From positions 1 to 16,837 of the forward strand of contig DXMX01000003.1 in assembly GCA_019413955.1 (NCBI GenBank): DNA of 16,837 nucleotides. Direction: 5' to 3'. The translations under genes were made by a program, and so were the position numbers. Position 1 is the stretch's first letter. Each line of letters opens with the position of its first letter. Shown one piece after another: positions 1 through 6,057 of the stretch. Below the pieces are notes generated by a model. That model was not told the origin of the DNA and made no database searches. It saw nothing but the letters and a program-made list of their open reading frames with translations. The stretch is from Collinsella sp. (GTDB taxonomy: Bacteria > Actinomycetota > Coriobacteriia > Coriobacteriales > Coriobacteriaceae).

Positions 1-981
1 GGCATCGCACAGATTGGCACGGCCCATCATGCAGATGTCGGCAGCGCCGTCCTCGATCAGCTCCTCGGCGATCCAGGCCTCGTTGATGCGGCCGACGGTG
101 GCGACGGGAATGTTGACGTGCTTCTTAATCTCGCGCGAGCAGGCGGCGTGCGAGGCCTGCTGGGTGCCGGCGGCGGGAATCGCAGAGCCACGCTTGATAG
201 TGGTGCCGCCCGACACGTGAATCATGTCGACGCCGGCCTTCTCCAGGCGACGCGAGACGTAGATCATGTCGTTGAGGGTCAGGCCGCCATCGGTGTACTC
301 ATCGCCCGAGATGCGGACGTCGATGATAAAGTCCTTGCCGCAGCGCTCGCGAATCTCGGCGATGACCTCGAGCAGGAAGCGCATGCGGGCGTCGAGTGAG
401 CCGCCGTACTCGTCGGTGCGCTTGTTGTAGAGCGGAGTCAAAAAGCCGCCGAGCATACCGTGGGCGTGCGCCGCATGAACCTCGACGCCATCGACGCCGG
501 CCTTCTGCATACGCACGGCAGCGTCGCCAAACTGATGCGTGAGCTCGTGGATCTCATCTACCGTAATGGGGCGCGGCGCCTCGCGAGCATAGGACGGGCC
601 CACAAAGGACGGAGCGATCAGGCGCGGGGTGCCCGGAATGTTAAAGGCCATGTAGGCGGGGTGGAAGAGCTGCGGCATGATCTTGCAGCCGTACTCGTGG
701 ACGGCGGCGGCGAGCTTTTCCCAGCCAGGGATAAACGTGTCGTCGTAGCAGCACATGTCACCCGGCAGATAGGTATAGGTAGGCTCGACCGTCACGACCT
801 CGGTGATGATCAGACCCACGCCGCCCTTGGCACGGGCGCGGTAATGGTCGACCAAATCGTCGGTCACATAGCCGTGATCGGCCAGGTTGGTAGACACCGG
901 CGGCATAAAGACGCGGTTCTTGACCTCGGTCGTACCGACCTTGATCGGGCTAAAGAGCATCGGGTAGGCGGAGGACTCCAT
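1..981 (-). CDS. NADH:flavin oxidoreductase / old yellow enzyme family, N-terminal part (3' end outside window)
   Basis: This is the FMN-binding TIM-barrel part of an old-yellow-enzyme-type reductase of the 2,4-dienoyl-CoA reductase / 2-enoate reductase / BaiCD group. These cytosolic enzymes reduce activated C=C bonds with NAD(P)H. The visible part is 327 residues and opens with a typical SPIKVGTTEVKNRVFMPPVSTN segment (about 11-32). It has the active-site region VEVHAAHAHG (His169 and His172), the family signature YNKRTDEYGGS (185-195), RISGDE (223-228) and the phosphate-binding strands VATVGRIN (293-300) and MMGRANLC (318-325). The ATG at 981 follows AAAGGA at a 7-8 nt spacing. Family members of this class continue for another 300 or so residues with a 4Fe-4S cluster and an FAD/NAD domain; that part is not in view, so fusion and substrate cannot be judged. 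It is transcribed away from kdp and is probably unrelated to it. The family is certain; the substrate (enoate, bile acid, dienoyl-CoA) is unknown. Confidence 0.88.
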   Translation of the reverse strand, partial: MESSAYPMLFSPIKVGTTEVKNRVFMPPVSTNLADHGYVTDDLVDHYRARAKGGVGLIITEVVTVEPTYTYLPGDMCCYDDTFIPGWEKLAAAVHEYGCKIMPQLFHPAYMAFNIPGTPRLIAPSFVGPSYAREAPRPITVDEIHELTHQFGDAAVRMQKAGVDGVEVHAAHAHGMLGGFLTPLYNKRTDEYGGSLDARMRFLLEVIAEIRERCGKDFIIDVRISGDEYTDGGLTLNDMIYVSRRLEKAGVDMIHVSGGTTIKRGSAIPAAGTQQASHAACSREIKKHVNIPVATVGRINEAWIAEELIEDGAADICMMGRANLCDA

Positions 982-1030
982 ACAGGGTTCCTTTCATTTG
1001 AGCCGCTCGGCGGCAGTTGCTAACGTACCT

Positions 1031-1039
1031 ATCGTATCA
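1031..1039 (-). promoter_or_regulatory. possible extended -10 for the flavin oxidoreductase gene
   Basis: On the minus strand the sequence reads TGATACGAT, an extended -10 type element (TG-n-TACGAT), about 50 bp upstream of the ATG at 981. No good -35 is visible. A short dyad TGTAC/GTACA at 1050-1065 lies just upstream and could be a regulator site. This is inference from a weak match. Confidence 0.28.
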
Positions 1040-1087
1040 GCAACCGCGCTGTACCCGACCGTACACGCTCCCCCGGCTTTTACTCAA

Positions 1088-1166
1088 CCCACAAAAAGTT
1101 GCGGTGGAATACGGAGTAGATAAGGCCTTTGACAGCCAAAACGGTCCGTATTTCACCGCAACTGAT
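1088..1166. repeat. 79-bp palindromic intergenic repeat, copy 1
   Basis: This copy matches positions 9496-9574 at 77 of 79 bases, in the same orientation (differences at 1143 and 1149). Each copy is a long imperfect hairpin: arm AGTTGCGGTGGAATACGGA at 1097-1115 pairs with 1145-1163 with a single mismatch. The 29-nt loop carries the perfect palindrome AAGGCCTT at 1122-1129. The repeat lies in the gap between the kdpC 3' end and the 5' side of the flavin reductase gene. It has no coding capacity and no transposase nearby. It resembles a REP/MITE-like element and could fold in the tail of the kdpFABC transcript. Confidence 0.9.
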
Positions 1167-1180
1167 GGGCGGGGTGGAAT

Positions 1181-1210
1181 TGAGGGCTCAGATAGTCAGT
1201 CATGCCCTCA
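1181..1210 (-). terminator. weak hairpin after kdpC
   Basis: TGAGGGC (1181-1187) and GCCCTCA (1204-1210) form a perfect 7-bp stem with a 16-nt loop, 16 bp beyond the kdpC stop. There is no clear T-tract, so it may help termination together with the palindromic repeat that follows it, or act as a 3' stabiliser. Confidence 0.35.
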
Positions 1211-1226
1211 TCCGCCACTCCCTCAC

Positions 1227-1817
1227 CTACAGCGCGCCGTCCAGCATAAGGTTCACCTTGAGCACGTTGACCGTGGGCTCGCCGAACACGCCGAGGAAAC
1301 GGCCCTTGGTGCACTGGGCGATGATGTCGCGCACCTCGCCTTCGCTCTTGCCCGTGGCCTTCGCCAGGCGCGGTACCTGGTACTCGGCGGCATCGGGGGA
1401 GATCTCGGGGTCAAGCCCTGAGCCAGAACACGTCACCAGGTCGACGGGCACGGCATCCATGCCGGCGTCGGGGTTGGAGGCGCGAATCTTCTCGACGCGC
1501 GCGTCCACAAGCTGCCGGTACTCCTCACTCGCCGGGGACAGGTTGGACGGGGCACCATACGCCACGAGCTCGCCGTCTTCGCCTTCGACAATTGACACGT
1601 TCTGGATGCGGCCCCACATGTGGTCCTCGTCCTCGAAGTTCTGGCCGATGAGCTCGGAGCCCACAACCTTGCCGTCGACCGTAATGAGCGAACCGTTCGC
1701 CTGATACGGGAACGCAACCTGGGCGATGCCGGTCACGACGAGCGTATAGCCCAGGCCGCAGACAACGGTAAACAGCGCGAACACGCCAAGTGCGCGCGAT
1801 GCAACACCTTTGAACAT
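1227..1817 (-). CDS. kdpC: K+-transporting ATPase subunit C
   Basis: KdpC is the small single-span subunit of the KdpFABC high-affinity K+ pump; it associates with KdpA and KdpB and is needed for assembly and activity. The 196-residue product has one N-terminal membrane segment (about residues 8-33). The family blocks follow: FPYQANGSLI, GSELIGQNF, VPVDLVTCSGSGLDPEISP and the C-terminal FLGVFGEPTVNVLKVNLMLD. Length is normal for the family (E. coli 190). The start chosen is the ATG at 1817, which has GGAGG 5 nt upstream. The GTG at 1829 directly after the kdpB stop would add four residues and would place that ribosome-binding site inside the gene. It is the last gene of the operon, separated from kdpB by 12 bp. 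Confidence 0.95.
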   Translation of the reverse strand: MFKGVASRALGVFALFTVVCGLGYTLVVTGIAQVAFPYQANGSLITVDGKVVGSELIGQNFEDEDHMWGRIQNVSIVEGEDGELVAYGAPSNLSPASEEYRQLVDARVEKIRASNPDAGMDAVPVDLVTCSGSGLDPEISPDAAEYQVPRLAKATGKSEGEVRDIIAQCTKGRFLGVFGEPTVNVLKVNLMLDGAL

Positions 1818-1829
1818 ACAAACCTCCAC

Positions 1830-3884
1830 TTACATAATGCCGCAGAACGCGAGCAGCATGTCGATGAGCTTGATGAATACGAACGGGGCAACAATGCCGC
1901 CCAGACCCCACACGAGTAGGTTGTGGGTCAGCAGCTGTCCAGACGGGACCTCGCGGTACTTAACGCCCTTCAGCGCGGCCGGGATCAGCGCGACGATAAC
2001 GAGCGCGTTATAGATGATGGCCGAAAGAACCGCGGACAGTGGGCTTGCCAGACCGAGGATGTTGAGCGCGCCAAGGCCCGGGTAGATCGGCGAGAACAGG
2101 GCCGGGATGATAGCGAAGTACTTCGCCATGTCGTTAGCCACCGAGAAGGTCGTGAGCGAACCGCGGGTCATGAGCAGCTGCTTGCCAATACGCACGACCT
2201 CGATGAGCTTGGTGGGGCTGGAGTCGAGGTCGACCATGTTGCCGGCCTCCTTGGCAGCCTGGGTTCCGGTGTTCATGGCCACGGCGACGTCCGCCTGGGC
2301 GAGCGCCGGCGCGTCGTTGGTGCCGTCGCCGGTCATGGCGACCAGGTGACCCTCACGCTGGAACTCGCGGATCTTCTCGAGTTTGCCCTCGGGGGTGGCC
2401 TCGGCCAGGAAGTCGTCAACGCCGGCCTCGGCGGCGATTGCCGCGGCGGTGAGCGGATTGTCGCCCGTCACCATGATGGTCTTGATGCCCATCTTGCGCA
2501 GGTCGGCGAACTTCTCCTTAACGCCGGACTTGATGATGTCCTTGAGGTACACAACGCCCAGCACGCGGCAGTTCTTGGTCACGACCAGCGGGGTGCCGCC
2601 GGCCTTGGCGATGCGTTCGACGGCCTCGTCGCACTCCTGGGAGAACACGCCGCCGGCTGCCTCCACATAGGTGCGCACGGAATCGGCAGCGCCCTTGCGG
2701 ATCTCATTGCCCTCGTAGTTCACACCGGACATGCGAGTCGCCGCGGTGAAGGGGATGAACTCCATGCCCTTATCCTCGAGTGTGCGGCCGCGCAGCCCAA
2801 ACTGCTCCTTGGCGAGCACGACGATGGAACGACCCTCGGGGGTCTCGTCGGCCAGCGAGGAAAGCTGAGCGGCATCGGCCAGCTCCGCGGGATCGACGCC
2901 GTCGACCGGGATGAACTCGGCGGCTTGGCGGTTACCCAGGGTGATGGTGCCGGTCTTGTCGAGCATGAGGATGTCGACGTCGCCGGCGGCCTCGATGGCG
3001 CGGCCGGACATGGCCAGCACGTTGGCCTCGTTCAGACGGCTCATGCCGGCGATGCCGATGGCGGACAGAAGGGCGCCGATGGTAGTGGGAGCCAAGCACA
3101 CGAGCAGTGCCACGAGCGTGGTCACGGCCGTGGGGTTGACCATGTCGTTAAGACCGGCCGAGAAGCAGGAGTAACAATACAGGGCCAGCGTGACCAGGAT
3201 AAAGACGATGGAAAGGGCCACCAGGAAGATCTCCAGAGCGATCTCGTTAGGGGTCTTCTTGCGCGCGGCACCCTCGACCATCGCGATCATCTTGTCCAGG
3301 AAGCTCTGGCCGGGCTCACTGGAGATCTTGACGATGATCCAGTCGGACAGCACCGTGGTACCGCCGGTAACGGCAGAGCAGTCGCCGCCGGCCTCGCGGA
3401 CCACGGGGGCGGACTCGCCGGTGATGGCGGACTCGTCAACGGAGGCAGCGCCCTCGATGACGTCGCCATCGCCGGGAATCTGCTCGCCGGCGCGTACGAT
3501 CACCAGGTCGCCGCGCGTGAGCTCGGTGCCGGGAACGACGGTGAAGTGCTCCTTGTCCTCAACGGACTCGATACGATGGGCCTCGACATCCTTCTTGGCC
3601 GCACGCAGGGAATCGGCCTGAGCCTTACCGCGGCCCTCGGCAAGCGCCTCGGCGAAGTTCGAGAACAGGTCGGTGAGCCACAGGATGACCGCGATGGTGA
3701 CCACATAGTAGGTGGGCACACCCGCGTCCTGCACACCGAAGATGGAAGCGACGGCCAGGACGGAGGTCATGACGGCGGAAAGCCACACCAGGAACATGAC
3801 CGGGTTTTGAATCTGGACGCGAGGATCCAGTTTGGCAAACGAGTCGCGGACCGCGCGGCCCATCATGTCTTTTTGCATAGCCAT
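1830..3884 (-). CDS. kdpB: K+-transporting P-type ATPase subunit B
   Basis: KdpB is the P-type ATPase subunit that couples ATP hydrolysis to K+ movement through KdpA. The 684-residue product matches the usual length (E. coli 682). Motifs, numbered from the chosen start: actuator-domain TGES at 155-158; membrane motif CLAPTTIGALLSAIG at about 263-277; phosphorylation site DKTGT with Asp309; then TGDN and the hinge motif MTGDGTNDAPALAQADVAVA. Ser158 corresponds to E. coli Ser162, the residue whose phosphorylation inhibits the pump at high K+, so this control could exist here. The start is the ATG at 3884, preceded by AGGAGG. A TTG at 3908 would overlap the kdpA stop and is less likely, because the ribosome-binding site would then lie within the gene. 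The gap to kdpA is 16 bp, so the genes are cotranscribed and probably translationally coupled. Confidence 0.97.
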   Translation of the reverse strand: MAMQKDMMGRAVRDSFAKLDPRVQIQNPVMFLVWLSAVMTSVLAVASIFGVQDAGVPTYYVVTIAVILWLTDLFSNFAEALAEGRGKAQADSLRAAKKDVEAHRIESVEDKEHFTVVPGTELTRGDLVIVRAGEQIPGDGDVIEGAASVDESAITGESAPVVREAGGDCSAVTGGTTVLSDWIIVKISSEPGQSFLDKMIAMVEGAARKKTPNEIALEIFLVALSIVFILVTLALYCYSCFSAGLNDMVNPTAVTTLVALLVCLAPTTIGALLSAIGIAGMSRLNEANVLAMSGRAIEAAGDVDILMLDKTGTITLGNRQAAEFIPVDGVDPAELADAAQLSSLADETPEGRSIVVLAKEQFGLRGRTLEDKGMEFIPFTAATRMSGVNYEGNEIRKGAADSVRTYVEAAGGVFSQECDEAVERIAKAGGTPLVVTKNCRVLGVVYLKDIIKSGVKEKFADLRKMGIKTIMVTGDNPLTAAAIAAEAGVDDFLAEATPEGKLEKIREFQREGHLVAMTGDGTNDAPALAQADVAVAMNTGTQAAKEAGNMVDLDSSPTKLIEVVRIGKQLLMTRGSLTTFSVANDMAKYFAIIPALFSPIYPGLGALNILGLASPLSAVLSAIIYNALVIVALIPAALKGVKYREVPSGQLLTHNLLVWGLGGIVAPFVFIKLIDMLLAFCGIM

Positions 3885-3900
3885 AAATCTGCGTCCTCCT

Positions 3901-5724
3901 TTACGCAATCATCTGGAAGAACTCGGCAACGGGGCCAAGCGCCAGGGCCGGGAAGAAGCTCAGGGCACCGATCAGCAGAACGATGAACACGAGCAGGAAT
4001 ACGAACATGCCGTTGGTGGTAGACAGGGTACCGGCGCTCTCGGCGACCCTACCCTTCTTGGCCAGCGAGCCGGCGATAGCCAGCGTACCGATGATGGGCA
4101 TGAAGCGGGCAAACAGCATCTCGAGGCCGAGCATGACGTTGATCCAGGGATTGTTGCAGTTCATGCCTGCAAACGCCGAGCCGTTGTTGCCACCGCATGA
4201 GGTGAAGGCATACAGCACCTCGGAGAAGCCGTGCGCGCCACCATTGTTGAGCTGGTCGGCAAGACCGGGCACCATGCAGGCGATGGCCGAGCACACCAGA
4301 ATGGCAAACGGAGTTGCCAGGCACAGGACAACTGCCCAGCGCATCTCGCCCGGCTCGATCTTCTTGCCCAGGAACTCAGGCGTGCGTCCGACCATAAGGC
4401 CGGCGATGAACACTGTGAGGATGGCGAAGCCGATCATGCCGTACAGGCCGCAGCCCACGCCGCCGAAGACGACCTCGCCCAGAGCCATCTGGAGCATCTG
4501 GACAAACCCGCCGAGCGGGGTGTAGGAGTCGTGCATGGAGTTGACCGAGCCATTGGAAGCAGCCGTCGTGAAAGCGGACCAGGTGGAAGAGGAGGCGATG
4601 CCAAAGCGGCTCTCCTTGCCCTCCATATTGCCGCCCGCCTGGCCATCGGTCATCTCGATGTTGACCGCGCCGCCATCGGCCAGCTGCGGCGTACCCATAT
4701 GCTCGTTAACGGCGATGATGCCGGTAAAGACCACGAGCAGGATAAGCATCGCCGCGAAGATGGCCTTGCCCTGCTTGGTGTTCTTGACGCCGATACCGAA
4801 GGTGAAGCAGCAGGCGGCCGGGATCAGCAGCAGGCTGGTCATCTCGATGATGTTGGTGAAGGCACTGGGATTCTCATACGGATGGGCGGAGTTCACACCG
4901 AAGAAGCCGCCGCCGTTGGTGCCGGACTGCTTGATGGCGACCTGAGGAGCCGCGGGCCCCTGGGGCAGGAACTGCTCGGTGACCACGCGCGCGCCCTCGA
5001 CAACCTTGCCGTCGACCTTGACCGTGTCGCCCTCGATCTGGGCGCCGTCGATGACGCTCCAGCCGCCGTCTGCATTAGGCTGGACAGCGACGGGCTCTAC
5101 GAGCTCAGCCTTCTGAGCCGGCTGGAAGTTGGAGATGACGCCACCGGCAGCCAGGCAGATGCCGAACACGAGGTTCAGCGGGATGAGCACATACAGGACG
5201 GTGCGGGTGAGGTCGACCCAGAAGGAACCCAGACCCTGCTCCTTGATCTGACGGAAGCCGCGGATCAGCGCGAACATGACCGCGATACCGGTACCAGCGG
5301 AAACGAAGTTCTGCACGGTGAGGCCCATGAACTGCACGAAGTAGGACAGGGTGGTCTCACCGGAGTAGGACTGCCAGTTGGTGTTGGTTATGAAGGAAGC
5401 AGCCGTATTGAACGACAGGTCCCATGGCACACCCGGCAGGTGCTGGGGATTGCCTGGCAAGAAGGACTGAAGCGCCTGGAGTGCCACAAGAGCCACGAGG
5501 CCGATCCCCGAAAAGGCCAGCACGCTTGCCAGATAGCGCCTACACCCCATCTGCTCTGCCGCGTCGATGCGAAGCAGACGATAGACGCCACGCTCCACAG
5601 GAGCAATCACAGGCGACAGGAACGTATGCTCACCATCCATGATATGGGCCATGAACCGACCGAGCGGAACGGCCAGGACGACGAGCACGGCAAAGTACAA
5701 GATGTACTGAATCGCAGCGTCCAT
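3901..5724 (-). CDS. kdpA: K+-transporting ATPase subunit A
   Basis: KdpA is the channel-like, K+-selective membrane subunit, related to Trk/Ktr transporters with four pore loops. The four filter regions are visible: NTNWQSYSGE (pore loop 1), GTNGGGFFGVNSAHPYENP (loop 2), TTAASNGSVNSMHDS (loop 3) and TSCGGNNGSAFAG (loop 4). The C-terminal SFFPALALGPVAEFF is typical. At 607 residues it is about 50 longer than the E. coli protein (557). Much of the excess is one insertion before pore loop 2, between SNF and LPQGP. There this protein has about 52 residues (acidic, with GGWSVIDGAQ and VKVDGKVV) against about 15 in E. coli. By topology of the family this should be outside the cell. The ATG at 5724 lies 3 bp after the kdpF stop, with GAGGAG some 12 nt upstream inside kdpF. 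Confidence 0.97.
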   Translation of the reverse strand: MDAAIQYILYFAVLVVLAVPLGRFMAHIMDGEHTFLSPVIAPVERGVYRLLRIDAAEQMGCRRYLASVLAFSGIGLVALVALQALQSFLPGNPQHLPGVPWDLSFNTAASFITNTNWQSYSGETTLSYFVQFMGLTVQNFVSAGTGIAVMFALIRGFRQIKEQGLGSFWVDLTRTVLYVLIPLNLVFGICLAAGGVISNFQPAQKAELVEPVAVQPNADGGWSVIDGAQIEGDTVKVDGKVVEGARVVTEQFLPQGPAAPQVAIKQSGTNGGGFFGVNSAHPYENPSAFTNIIEMTSLLLIPAACCFTFGIGVKNTKQGKAIFAAMLILLVVFTGIIAVNEHMGTPQLADGGAVNIEMTDGQAGGNMEGKESRFGIASSSTWSAFTTAASNGSVNSMHDSYTPLGGFVQMLQMALGEVVFGGVGCGLYGMIGFAILTVFIAGLMVGRTPEFLGKKIEPGEMRWAVVLCLATPFAILVCSAIACMVPGLADQLNNGGAHGFSEVLYAFTSCGGNNGSAFAGMNCNNPWINVMLGLEMLFARFMPIIGTLAIAGSLAKKGRVAESAGTLSTTNGMFVFLLVFIVLLIGALSFFPALALGPVAEFFQMIA

Positions 5725-5727
5725 AGT

Positions 5728-5814
5728 TTACGAATCACTCCTCATCAGAATGTAGATGTAATAGATAAGGAGTCCAATGCAGACGACTCCGATAATGGGA
5801 ATGAGGATGTCCAT
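5728..5814 (-). CDS. kdpF: K+-transporting ATPase subunit F, 28-residue membrane peptide
   Basis: This tiny hydrophobic peptide begins MDILIPIIGVVCIGLLIYYI and is essentially one membrane helix with a short polar tail (RSDS). That is the expected size and form of KdpF, the lipid-like stabiliser that packs between KdpA and KdpB. It is the first gene of the operon, 3 bp upstream of kdpA. The ATG at 5814 has AAGGGG upstream. A longer frame reaching 5922 would add a polar, basic 36-residue leader unlike any KdpF and is rejected. Confidence 0.85.
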   Translation of the reverse strand: MDILIPIIGVVCIGLLIYYIYILMRSDS

Positions 5815-5893
5815 TACCGCCCCTTTCACGCGCGGTCCGATGTCTCGGACGCCTGCCCTCGCAAGCGTCTGGGGACAGTAAACGCTTCTAGGT

Positions 5894-5946
5894 GTTAAAG
5901 AGGCGTGAGGGCTGGGGCTCACGACCTTAAGATGCCGTAAAGATGC
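5894..5946. promoter_or_regulatory. candidate KdpE binding region between kdpFABC and kdpDE
   Basis: Two adjacent 11-bp direct repeats, CCTTAAGATGC (5925-5935) and CGTAAAGATGC (5936-5946), agree at 9 of 11 positions. A third weaker copy, GTTAAAGAGGC (8 of 11 against the second), lies at 5894-5904, 31 bp away, about three helical turns. OmpR/PhoB-type regulators such as KdpE are known to bind tandem half-sites with an 11-bp period, and the TTTAC core on the minus strand recalls the E. coli KdpE half-site TTTACA. The position between the divergent operons would allow control of both. A small dyad CGTGAG/CTCACG at 5904-5923 lies between the copies. The binding role is inferred. Confidence 0.5.
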
Positions 5947-5979
5947 AGGTAGAAAGCACTATTGCGGCTGCAGTGCGCC

Positions 5980-5985
5980 TATACT
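5980..5985 (+). promoter_or_regulatory. putative -10 of the kdpDE promoter
   Basis: TATACT matches the -10 consensus at 5 of 6 positions and lies 72 bp before the kdpD start. There is no recognisable -35 at 16-18 bp, which fits an activator-dependent promoter. The proposed KdpE repeats would be centred about 55 bp upstream of the transcription start. Confidence 0.4.
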
Positions 5986-6057
5986 CGACCTCGCGAGCAT
6001 ACAGTGGCGTCCTCACCGCGTATGCACGCATGGACAACGCTTCAGAAAGGCTACGCT

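Noticed and set aside
1923..3986. Plus-strand open frame of 687 codons over kdpB
   Set aside because: It is a complement-strand shadow of kdpB with the same biased composition, and the KdpB reading has all P-type ATPase motifs.
4231..5898. Plus-strand open frame of 555 codons over kdpA and kdpF
   Set aside because: It is a shadow of kdpA; the composition is artefactual, with no domain and no supporting ribosome-binding site.
5962..6057. Longer kdpD start
   Set aside because: The extra 32 residues have no KdpD similarity and would overlap the putative promoter; the ATG at 6058 has a suitable AAAGG and gives a normal N-terminus.
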